Position numbers and translations under genes: made by a program. From the NCBI GenBank assembly GCA_028280675.1, contig JANQLI010000219.1, positions 1 through 19,530 of the forward strand: a stretch of 19,530 bases of DNA, given 5' to 3'. Shown piece by piece: positions 6,982 through 14,152 of this stretch (position 1 is its first letter; every line of letters starts with the position of its first letter). Under the pieces are notes generated by a model. That model did no database searches. It had not been told where the DNA came from and worked only from the letters and a program-made list of their open reading frames with translations. Source of the DNA: Alphaproteobacteria bacterium. GTDB taxonomy: Bacteria; Pseudomonadota; Alphaproteobacteria; SMXP01.

Positions 6982-7739
6982 TGCGTCAACCTTTTGGTCA
7001 TCTTGTTACGGCTTTGTTGCTGGCCGTCTTTAGCCTGCTTGTGTGGAGCGGCAGCCCTGCCCTTGCGCAGGAGGTGAATATCGATTTCGGCTCCGATGCA
7101 GAAGGCGGGCTCACCGAGCGCGTGGTGCAACTTGTTGTGCTGATCACGGTGCTCAGCCTCGCGCCAAGCATTTTGATTATGGTGACAAGCTTTGTGCGCA
7201 TCGTTGTGGTGCTGTCGCTCTTGCGCACGGCCCTCGGCATTCAGCAAAGCCCGCCGAATATGGTGATGATCAGCCTCGCGCTGTTCCTCACTGCGTTCAT
7301 CATGGCGCCGACCTTTGAGCAAGCCTACGATGCAGGCGTCAAACCGATGATTAACGATGAAGTGGAGTTCACTGCCGCTCTCGAAGAGGGGGCCAAACCG
7401 TTTCACACCTTCATGATCGCGCAAGTGCGGGAAAAAGATCTTGGGCTTTTCCTGAATATGGCAGGCGCGGAACCCACAACGCCAGAAGCCACACCGTTCC
7501 GGGCATTAATCCCAGCCTTTATGATTTCGGAACTGCGCACCGCGTTTGAGATCGGCTTTTTGGTCTTTGTTCCCTTCTTGGTGATCGACCTTGTGGTTGC
7601 CTCGGTGTTGATGTCCATGGGCATGATGATGCTGCCGCCGATTATTATCTCGCTGCCGTTTAAGATTATTTTCTTCGTGCTGGTCGATGGCTGGCACTTA
7701 CTCTCCGGCAGTCTGGTCGAAAGCTTTAGTCCGGGGTAA
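6981..7739 (+). CDS. fliP: Flagellar biosynthetic protein FliP
   Basis: A 252-residue export-gate protein. FliP is unusual among gate subunits in having a cleavable signal peptide, and one is visible (hydrophobic stretch about 9-25, cleavage probably after ALA near residue 29). The mature protein shows the family motifs: VLSLAPSILIMVTSFVRIVVVLSLLRTALG in the first hairpin (pattern L-A-P-x-I-L-x-M-x-T-S-F-x-R), PFRALIPAFMISELRTAFEIGF in the middle, and MGMMMLPPIIISLPFKIIFF near the end. FliP forms the core pentamer with FliR and FliQ. The start overlaps the fliO stop by one base. After the stop there is only a weak hairpin, then the accessory island. Confidence 0.97.
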   Translation: MRQPFGHLVTALLLAVFSLLVWSGSPALAQEVNIDFGSDAEGGLTERVVQLVVLITVLSLAPSILIMVTSFVRIVVVLSLLRTALGIQQSPPNMVMISLALFLTAFIMAPTFEQAYDAGVKPMINDEVEFTAALEEGAKPFHTFMIAQVREKDLGLFLNMAGAEPTTPEATPFRALIPAFMISELRTAFEIGFLVFVPFLVIDLVVASVLMSMGMMMLPPIIISLPFKIIFFVLVDGWHLLSGSLVESFSPG

Positions 7740-7769
7740 CACCCATCCTCTTCCGATGAAGTGACGATG

Positions 7770-7790
7770 GCGACGCTCAATAGACGCCGC
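7770..7790 (+). terminator. Weak candidate terminator after fliP
   Basis: Thirty bases after the fliP stop, a short imperfect stem (GCG-A-CG against CG-C-CGC, nine-base loop) is followed by TATTTTTGCG. The stem is short and has an internal mismatch, so this is only a possible site for fliOP transcript ends. Confidence 0.25.
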
Positions 7791-7832
7791 TATTTTTGCG
7801 TTCTTTTACCTTCAACACACACGCATTTCGAG

Positions 7833-7865
7833 TTATGCTGTTCTGGCTATTAGCCTAAGGCATAA
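7833..7865 (+). other. Interrupted hairpin upstream of the orphan gene
   Basis: Outer arms TTATGC and GCATAA enclose an inner hairpin GGCT-ATT-AGCC, separated by small internal loops. It ends 16 bases before the orphan gene start, so it would lie in or near its leader. It could be a regulatory structure or part of an insertion boundary. A weak -35/-10 pair (TTCAAC at 7811, TATGCT at 7834, 17-base spacing) overlaps it. Confidence 0.3.
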
Positions 7866-7881
7866 ACTGTCGTGGGGAAAC

Positions 7882-8754
7882 ATGATTTATCGTTTGCTAA
7901 ATTCTATCTTGTTTCTTTTCAACGCTGCCATGTTGGCTTCTATTATCCTATTTGGGCTAGATATAATTGATATAGGAATTATACCGTTTATGGGATTTAC
8001 AGTGAACGTAATTCCCATTTTACTCTTTTGGTTCGTAGGTGGTTTCATTATCAAAACAATTCGAAATTTAATTTATGGTTATGGCTTTCAAGAAACTCAA
8101 CTACCAATAGGCGGAAAGAAGCGACGCAAAAAGAATAAAACATCTAAACGAAGGAAAAGTCTCGCAAGTCCTGCAGGATTTCTATCATTAGTTACCGTGA
8201 TGTGCTTAGGGTATATTTTTCTGAATGAGCAAATCGAAATGATGGATTGTACAGATGACGTCAGTAAATTATCAGAGCAGGAGCAATTTTTTATTATTGA
8301 ACTTTGTCAAGCCATAGTCAATGTAAGGTCAGCCAAGGAGAACACAGAAAAAGAAGCCATAAAAACTAAATTAGACGACGACTTTTGCAGATTATTCCGA
8401 GAACGGCCAATTACAAACTGGTCTGGCAAAGTCAAAACAATTTCGAAGTCTTGGCTCCAAAAGCAAACACATATATCAATTGAACTGGGTTCTAAAATTG
8501 AAATTTCTACAGCTACAAAACTTCTCTTTCAAAATGAATTGGCTAAGACTAGACCTAAAAACACGATAGTCAAATCAGATGATCCATTATATGGAAAAAT
8601 ATTGAGCATGAAACACGGGGATAATGTTATTTTTTCTGGTACTTTTGTAACAAGCACCAGCAAACCTTGCATGGTAAGTTCAGGCAGATTTTCAAAAATA
8701 GATTTGGAAAACCCAAGTTATTGGTTTGAATTCGATGACATCACATTGCAATAA
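7882..8754 (+). CDS. Orphan membrane protein in an A+T-rich island, function unknown
   Basis: A 290-residue protein I do not recognise as a named family. Three hydrophobic segments are visible (about 5-27, 36-60 and 98-113). Between the second and third is a strongly basic patch (GGKKRRKKNKTSKRRK, about 77-92). The C-terminal half (about 115-290) is soluble. It contains WSGKVKTISKSW, repeated beta-like stretches, and LSMKHGDNVIFSGTFV. This W-x-G-x-V ... L-x-x-G-D-x-V-x-F-S-G pattern looks like a small OB-fold-like domain I have seen in scattered proteobacterial hypothetical proteins. Cysteines at about 122, 142, 169 and 263 are present. The start has GGGGAAAC just upstream. Base use is far more A+T-rich than the flanking flagellar genes, with many AAA, ATT and TTA codons, which suggests horizontal arrival. 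No partner gene is obvious. Confidence 0.75.
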   Translation: MIYRLLNSILFLFNAAMLASIILFGLDIIDIGIIPFMGFTVNVIPILLFWFVGGFIIKTIRNLIYGYGFQETQLPIGGKKRRKKNKTSKRRKSLASPAGFLSLVTVMCLGYIFLNEQIEMMDCTDDVSKLSEQEQFFIIELCQAIVNVRSAKENTEKEAIKTKLDDDFCRLFRERPITNWSGKVKTISKSWLQKQTHISIELGSKIEISTATKLLFQNELAKTRPKNTIVKSDDPLYGKILSMKHGDNVIFSGTFVTSTSKPCMVSSGRFSKIDLENPSYWFEFDDITLQ

Positions 8755-8929
8755 TATTATTATCATAGGACGTTAAACTAACTGCAATATTACGCGTTCA
8801 ACGTAGAATGCCGATAAATATTTTAATTTATTTCATGCACGATTTGTTGCTCTCCTAAATGCTGGTGTTCAAAAGAATTAAATGTAGCGATCAATTGAAT
8901 TCGTAGTCATAATAGGAATAGAAAACACT

Positions 8930-8966
8930 CCCTCTCCCTTTGAGGGAGAGGGTTGGGGTGAGGGTG
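8930..8966. repeat. Left hairpin repeat bracketing the endonuclease gene
   Basis: A perfect 10-base stem (CCCTCTCCCT / AGGGAGAGGG, three-base loop, 8930-8952) is followed inward by TTGGGGTGAGGGTG (8953-8966). The right-hand element at 9311-9347 is the same unit in opposite orientation, with its tail also facing the gene. The pair resembles a REP/BIME-type dispersed repeat. It ends two bases before the TTG start of the gene. Confidence 0.8.
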
Positions 8967-8968
8967 TA

Positions 8969-9355
8969 TTGAGAAAGAAATTAACCACCACAGCTCGCCG
9001 CTTGCGCCACGAAGAGACTAAAGCTGAGCGACGTTTTTGGAATGCTGTACGAGATCGTCGACTCGACGGATGGAAATTCCGTCGTCAAATTCCTCGCGGC
9101 AATTTTATAGTCGATTTCGTTTGCCTTGAAGCACACCTTGTCGTTGAGCTTGATGGTGGGCAACACAATACACCGGAACATGAAGCTAAGGATCAAGCAC
9201 GCATAGAATGGCTTGAAAATAATGGTTATCGTGTCTTACGGTTCTGGAACAATGAGGTGTTTGAGAATCTGGAGGGCGTGTTAACTGTTGTGACCAATGC
9301 TCTCTCAGAGCCCCCTCACCCTAGCCCTCTCCCCCCAGGGGAGAGGGGACAATAA
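8969..9355 (+). CDS. DUF559 / Vsr-like endonuclease domain protein
   Basis: A 128-residue protein of the DUF559 family, related to very-short-patch-repair (Vsr) nucleases and the PD-(D/E)xK-like fold. Signature positions are: Arg-rich start with LRHEETKAERRFW (Glu about 15 and 20), FRRQIPRGNFIVDFVC (Asp about 49), LVVELDGGQH (Glu 60, Asp 62, Gln 65, His 66), and the closing YRVLRFWNNEVFENLEGV. The likely catalytic acidic residues Asp49, Glu60 and Asp62 are all present. The start is a TTG directly beyond the left repeat. No in-frame ATG lies before the conserved core, and the frame remains open through the repeat. The last 14 or so residues (PPHPSPLPPGERG) are encoded by the right repeat. Cellular role is unknown. 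A DNA nick or cut linked to spread of the repeat is a hypothesis. Confidence 0.85.
   Translation: MRKKLTTTARRLRHEETKAERRFWNAVRDRRLDGWKFRRQIPRGNFIVDFVCLEAHLVVELDGGQHNTPEHEAKDQARIEWLENNGYRVLRFWNNEVFENLEGVLTVVTNALSEPPHPSPLPPGERGQ
9311..9347. repeat. Right hairpin repeat, overlapping the endonuclease 3' end
   Basis: An inward-facing tail (CCCCCTCACCCTAG, 9311-9324) is followed by a perfect 10-base stem (CCCTCTCCCC / GGGGAGAGGG, loop CCA, 9325-9347). It is the inverted counterpart of the left element. Because it lies between two convergent genes it may also act as a transcription barrier for the leftward TPR-protein operon, although no T run follows it on either strand. Confidence 0.8.
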
Positions 9356-9394
9356 ACGTACCTTGGGTCGTGGATTACATTGGGCGAGAAAACC

Positions 9395-12300
9395 CTAGTT
9401 CATCACCGGGTCATTGACCTGAAACGTGTCGCGGTAGGCGGTCATGAAGCGGTCCAGCGTGTTGGTGGTTGCGATCTTGGACGCAAGTTGCGCAAATTGA
9501 ATCCCACGTAGCTCCAGCGTTTCGGTGACAATGGCAAAGGCGTCGGCATCCGATGAATTAGCCATCAAGGTTCCGTAGGACCGGCGCATACGCTCCAGCC
9601 CGCCTTCATCTTCTGCGAAGGCGTAAGCCAGTGCGGTGCGCAGCACGGTTTCTCGCTCCGCATCACTTAAGGGCGTGTCTTTTTGTTGCCAGCGCCGACC
9701 CAATTGATCTTCCAGCATCTTTGCCGCATAGGGCCAGTTTTGCGCCCGCCAATAGAGATCGGCGCGCAAATGCTCTACCTCTTCGGTGTCAAACGCTTCG
9801 ACCACCTCGAGCGCATGATCGTACCGGCCAAGCTCGACCAGCGCACGTCCTTCAAGCACGCGGCGCGCATAGGCAAGCTGTTTCGGAAGACGTGTTTGCC
9901 GCGTGTTGCGCAAGGTTTGCAGCGCCCGCTCGGCTTTGCCATCGGTGAGATAAATCACCGCAAGGCGTGTCGCTACTTGCGAGCGCGCCATGCCATCCAG
10001 ACGCTCATCCACTTGGTGCTGCAACAGCTCAGCCGCTTGTTCCAGCAAATCAAACGCCACCAAACGATCCACCAATTTGCGGATCATATCATCCCCTTCC
10101 CGGCCTACAGGCGTCAGGTTGCGGAATTGATAATAAAGCGCAAGCGCTTGCAGCGGCGGCATGTTATCGACGGCTTTTTTCAGATACAGCTCTTTAAAAA
10201 TATCGATCATGCTGGTGGCGATGCGATCCGCCACTTTACTTTTCGGATAATTATCGACCACCTCCTGCATCATGCTGAGACCGCGGCGGTAATCCCCAGC
10301 CGCAACATAAAGCTCAGCGAGCTTATGCAAAACAGAAAGCTCAAGGTCATCGCCGCGCCATTGATAACGCAGCACATCAAGCCGTGCGATCGCATCCTCA
10401 TCGGAAATTTGACCGACACGGTGCAACAAATCTGTTTTGGCAAGGGTGCCGCGTGCAATTTGTTCCGGCGTGCCGAGCTGCACCGCTTGCTGATAATACT
10501 GCAAGGCCTCCCCTGGCTTATCGAGGGTTTCAAACAATTGCCCTTGCAGATATTTGGTTTGCGCCAGAACGGTGTTTGAGACGCCATCGCCCGGCACCGC
10601 ATCAAGATAATTATTGGCGCGTTGGAAATCTTGTTCGTGCAACGCTGCTTCTGCCGCTTTAGTATAGAGATAGCCGCGCCATTGTGAGGAGTAGCGTGAG
10701 ATGGCTTCGCTGGATTCCTGAAATGCTTTATAAGATTCTGTATATTGTCCAAGACCAAGCGCAACAACACCGCGCCACATGGCGGCATCGACATCATCTT
10801 TTAATGCGCCTTGGGATAAATCAGTCATCGCTAAATCATCGCGCCGCTGCAGATGGTGCGCCACACCGCGCAACGCGCGAAAGGCCGGATTGAGAATAGC
10901 CGTCTCGTCATTTTGCTCAAGAAGATCCAAAACACCCACTGCTTCGGACGCCATACCGTGACTCAGATAAAAACGGCCCGTGGTGAGACGCACTTGATTG
11001 GCTTGGTCGCGATCTTGCGCAATCTCGGCTTGAGTCAGCGTTTGCAATAAATCCTGCTCGACCTCGGAGAACTCATCCGGCGCGCCGATCTGCCAATTCG
11101 GAAAATCCATAAAACCATGCTCGCTGGCTTTGGCAATCCCTGCTTGCTCGATCACCTCCTGCACATCAGGCACTTGCGAGACCGTCAATCCCGTCTGACG
11201 GCCAATGCGCACATCACCGTTAATCAATTGCACGTTCATATCGTCAGACTTTGCTTGCAGGACCAATCCTTGCGCCGAAGCCAGACCATAAAACTCGATA
11301 AAATCAAGGGGCGTCACCAAGCCTTTGACTGGCGCTGAGGAGGTCACGAGGGCCAGCGTATCGCCAACGGCCGGATCGTCAAGCCAATGCACTTTAGAGG
11401 CCTCCGCATAAGGCACAGAGACAATTGGCTGCCCTTCCCGATCTTTCATGCGTTTGAACGTCAAGGGAATGGTCCGCGATTCACCCTGCGCACCCAATGT
11501 GACAGTCCACGCATTCTCTTGATGTTTGGCCGTGATGGCATGCGCAGACGGCATCTCGAAACGGAGAATTGTTGCCCCAGCCTCACGGTCCGTGCTGACG
11601 TCAGAGATATACGATGCATGACGATCTTGAATATTTGAAAAGTCGAAAACTGCATCCGCATGATCAAAGACAATCCAAAGGCTGTTCCCGCGTGCAAAGA
11701 CCCCAGCAGGCACCGTCTCATCCCATTTAAAAGAGAGAGCAAGGTGCTCTTGATCTGCCGCGACACCCACTTTCATGATGCCGTTGTCAAAACGGCTTTC
11801 CGTTGTGTCTTTGGACGGTGGAGTGATCTCATCATGAGCGAACATCTCATTACTCGTGTCTGCATCACGCTCTTCCCCAGGGATCGCATCTGTGGGGAAA
11901 GCACTTTCACTGATCGCCACACTTTTTTGCGGAGAGGAGGCCACACTTTCAGGGGCAGATTCTTGTGGTGCAGCATCTTCTTTCTCATCGGCATTCAACA
12001 CGTCTGCAATTTCATTCAACGCGGCGATGGTTTTATTATCTTCACTCTTGGCGTGCTCAGCCACAGACTTTGCATCACTGTTTGGTGTAGCTTGCTCCTC
12101 TGGCTGCAGAATATCGATAATGATCGTGGCGCCATCGCGGAAATGACGCATCCCCACATCCGGCTTGACGCGCAACGAGACCGTTGAGGTGTTGCCGTCG
12201 ATCTTTTTTTCCGCATGCGTAATGAAGTTCGGTGGGTCAACGCGCAGATCAACAATATCGAGATCGATTGCCTGTTGGAATGTCACTTTGGCGAGACCGT

Positions 12301-12859
12301 TCACCAGCTCTGCGCTATAAGTGACAATCTCAGGAAAATCAAAAGAAAGCCGTGTGAACTCTTCTTGCTGCCCAATACGCACATCAATGGGACGAATCTC
12401 AATGGGGTCCGTTGTGTCGGCAGCAAGACGCTCTGCTGCAGCGCGCGCTGCACGGTCTTCTTCGGTCAAGTCCGGTTCAATATCCGGCGGCATCCCCACA
12501 AAACGATCGGCCATAAGATCAAGGGCGATTTTGTTATCTGCCGCTGATGTATGCAGCCGTAAATTCATCTTCAGGGCAACGCGCAGAACCTTTTTGTCGC
12601 GGTCCATACGCGCCATCGCCACATAACTTTGCGTCTTTTGGCGCAAGTCCTGTAAATCGATGTCAACCGCTTCATTGAAAGAGACCACGAGAACACTGTG
12701 CTCAATGCGCGCGTCAAATGACAGCGGTTTCGAACCTTCTAAGATGATACGGCTATAGCCAGCTTTTGGCTGAACGTCGATATCGAGAGGCGCACTCCAC
12801 GCAGGCGTCACCACCAATGCGCATAAGGCAAAGATGCCTAAGCGCAATCGCTTAGACAT
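9395..12859 (-). CDS. Large secreted TPR protein with AMIN-like N-terminal modules
   Basis: A 1154-residue protein with a clear signal peptide (KRLRLGIFALCALVVTPAWSA, cleavage near residue 23), so it is periplasmic or surface-bound. The mature N-terminus shows three similar beta-rich modules (about 25-120, 165-252, 365-450). Each has a pattern such as S-R-I-I-L-E-G ... V-L-V-V-S-F, reminiscent of AMIN domains. An acidic, low-complexity linker (about 255-355) separates the second and third. From about 620 to 1100 there are many helical TPR-type repeats (A-x-x-x-L-G-x-Y-x-x-A). The ATG at 12857-12859 is preferred for its AGGTGA ribosome site and signal peptide. An ATG 33 bases upstream has neither advantage. 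It is the last gene of the fliL operon, 70 bases after motE. The family is unnamed to me. A motor-associated scaffold is inferred from position and topology. Confidence 0.8.
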   Translation of the reverse strand: MSKRLRLGIFALCALVVTPAWSAPLDIDVQPKAGYSRIILEGSKPLSFDARIEHSVLVVSFNEAVDIDLQDLRQKTQSYVAMARMDRDKKVLRVALKMNLRLHTSAADNKIALDLMADRFVGMPPDIEPDLTEEDRAARAAAERLAADTTDPIEIRPIDVRIGQQEEFTRLSFDFPEIVTYSAELVNGLAKVTFQQAIDLDIVDLRVDPPNFITHAEKKIDGNTSTVSLRVKPDVGMRHFRDGATIIIDILQPEEQATPNSDAKSVAEHAKSEDNKTIAALNEIADVLNADEKEDAAPQESAPESVASSPQKSVAISESAFPTDAIPGEERDADTSNEMFAHDEITPPSKDTTESRFDNGIMKVGVAADQEHLALSFKWDETVPAGVFARGNSLWIVFDHADAVFDFSNIQDRHASYISDVSTDREAGATILRFEMPSAHAITAKHQENAWTVTLGAQGESRTIPLTFKRMKDREGQPIVSVPYAEASKVHWLDDPAVGDTLALVTSSAPVKGLVTPLDFIEFYGLASAQGLVLQAKSDDMNVQLINGDVRIGRQTGLTVSQVPDVQEVIEQAGIAKASEHGFMDFPNWQIGAPDEFSEVEQDLLQTLTQAEIAQDRDQANQVRLTTGRFYLSHGMASEAVGVLDLLEQNDETAILNPAFRALRGVAHHLQRRDDLAMTDLSQGALKDDVDAAMWRGVVALGLGQYTESYKAFQESSEAISRYSSQWRGYLYTKAAEAALHEQDFQRANNYLDAVPGDGVSNTVLAQTKYLQGQLFETLDKPGEALQYYQQAVQLGTPEQIARGTLAKTDLLHRVGQISDEDAIARLDVLRYQWRGDDLELSVLHKLAELYVAAGDYRRGLSMMQEVVDNYPKSKVADRIATSMIDIFKELYLKKAVDNMPPLQALALYYQFRNLTPVGREGDDMIRKLVDRLVAFDLLEQAAELLQHQVDERLDGMARSQVATRLAVIYLTDGKAERALQTLRNTRQTRLPKQLAYARRVLEGRALVELGRYDHALEVVEAFDTEEVEHLRADLYWRAQNWPYAAKMLEDQLGRRWQQKDTPLSDAERETVLRTALAYAFAEDEGGLERMRRSYGTLMANSSDADAFAIVTETLELRGIQFAQLASKIATTNTLDRFMTAYRDTFQVNDPVMN

Positions 12860-12929
12860 CCCTTCACCTAAACTGGCGCGCCCTGACCCCATTCATCCGT
12901 TCTCTCTTTTTTCCGCGCCGCTCTGCAGC

Positions 12930-13646
12930 CTAACCCTCTTCGCTCAAGCCCAAAGGCTCTTCAACGACACCCTCGTCTTGGTCTTCAGGAAGATCGCGAC
13001 GTGTCGCCAGCATCACTGTTAATTCTTGCGCGGCAATAGGGCTCATCGCAGCCATCACAGCCGCCATTTTGGATTCTTTCATGCGGCCCGCCACATCCAG
13101 AAGTACATCGGTTTCAAGCGTTTCAAAAATACGCGCAGCATCTTTTGATTTCATTGTCTCATAGACTTTCACGAGACTTTGAATTTGCGCCTCTTCCTCT
13201 TCGTCGCGCAGCACCAACATGTCTTCGATGCGCTGCTCGATCATTTTTAACTCAGAAATTTTATCATCAACACGGCTTTCTGTTGCCATGAGAAGTTTTT
13301 CACGAAGATCCAGCTCTCTTGCCCGCGCTTCTAAAGATTCACGGCGGCTCGCCAGACTTTGCAGAACTTCTATTTCACTTTCAGACATAAAACCTGTCGC
13401 GAGAGACGAAGACGCATAGGCATAATCATCGGGCGCGGCCGCCGTTTCCATCACAGCCGGGTCCTCCGCCACAGCAACGGCGACCTCTTCTTTTGGAGTA
13501 TTATCTTCGGACGTTCCAGCCGCTTGCGCCGGTGAAATACCAGCAATGTCCGTTTGGATTGAAGCAACAAACCCACCGGCTTTAATCACAAACAGGATGA
13601 CCATGGCAATCATTACCGCGGGAAGAACTTTAAAATTATCACTCAT
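12930..13646 (-). CDS. motE: MotE-family flagellar motor chaperone
   Basis: A 238-residue protein with an N-terminal membrane anchor or uncleaved signal (about 8-29), a disordered Ala/Glu-rich stretch (about 40-80), a long charged coiled coil (about 85-165) and a C-terminal helical domain like the MgtE N-domain (KDAARIFETLETDVLLDVAGRM, then MKESKMAAVMAAMSP). This architecture is that of MotE, first described in Sinorhizobium as a periplasmic factor needed for the motility protein MotC. Similar genes sit with fliM in other alphaproteobacteria. AGAGGA lies about eight bases before the ATG at 13644-13646. The protein ends in an acidic tail. No motB, motC or motD gene is seen in the window. The family-level call is firm; its exact partner here is not known. 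Confidence 0.78.
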   Translation of the reverse strand: MSDNFKVLPAVMIAMVILFVIKAGGFVASIQTDIAGISPAQAAGTSEDNTPKEEVAVAVAEDPAVMETAAAPDDYAYASSSLATGFMSESEIEVLQSLASRRESLEARARELDLREKLLMATESRVDDKISELKMIEQRIEDMLVLRDEEEEAQIQSLVKVYETMKSKDAARIFETLETDVLLDVAGRMKESKMAAVMAAMSPIAAQELTVMLATRRDLPEDQDEGVVEEPLGLSEEG

Positions 13647-13700
13647 TTACTTTTTCCTCTGGTCCCAAAAACCAAGACCATGCCTAAGATGCAGCACGCC

Positions 13701-14150
13701 TTACCGCGCTTGGCGTAATGCACGCAGCAGACTTTCATCGACTTCATAGAATTGCTCTTGCAGAGGAAGCGCATCTTCTTCGGCTGTTTTTGCAAGTTGA
13801 ATCAAAGCGTCGTTTTGGTGCTGAGTCGCCTGGCTTGCTGACCCTTCAAGACGATCCGCAATATTATTTCCAGACTCGATCATCAACGCGAGTTCATCCG
13901 CCAATGTACGGGCGTGCGTGACCACATCTTTCAGCTCTTTGCCAACGGCATCACCTGAGACTTTGAGCTGAGCGACTCCGGACTGCGCACGGTCTGTCGC
14001 ATCATTCAAGCCCTTGATGAGATCTTTCATGCCATCCTGCCCAGAGCGCAAGGCCCGCAAACGGCGATCAAGCACGAAACAATAGGCGACTGTGATACCG
14101 AGAAGCACCACCACCAGACCTTCGAGGACTAAACTCATGGGAACTTGCAT
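13701..14150 (-). CDS. DUF6468-type membrane protein of the fliM operon
   Basis: A 149-residue protein with one N-terminal membrane segment (about 5-27, then the basic stop DRRLRALR) and a mostly helical remainder likely to form a coiled coil (about 35-125), ending in a conserved-looking LQEQFYEVDESLLRALRQAR-type tail. I recognise it as the small DUF6468-type protein commonly placed between fliM and motE in alphaproteobacterial flagellar loci. Its function is undefined. The start is the ATG at 14148-14150, two bases after the fliM stop, with a GGAG about 10 bases before it inside the fliM end, which implies coupled translation. A second ATG four codons on is possible. A longer upstream frame overlaps fliM and is rejected. 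A methyl-accepting-like coiled coil is an alternative reading. Confidence 0.75.
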   Translation of the reverse strand: MQVPMSLVLEGLVVVLLGITVAYCFVLDRRLRALRSGQDGMKDLIKGLNDATDRAQSGVAQLKVSGDAVGKELKDVVTHARTLADELALMIESGNNIADRLEGSASQATQHQNDALIQLAKTAEEDALPLQEQFYEVDESLLRALRQAR

Positions 14151-14152
14151 CT

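Noticed and set aside
8930..9347. C/G-rich hairpins as a CRISPR array
   Set aside because: There are only two copies, in opposite orientation, with a coding gene between them and no regular spacers.
9683..10579. 298-residue open frame opposite the TPR protein gene
   Set aside because: It is rich in Ile/His/Arg with no domain pattern, and it lies wholly within a well-supported gene on the other strand.
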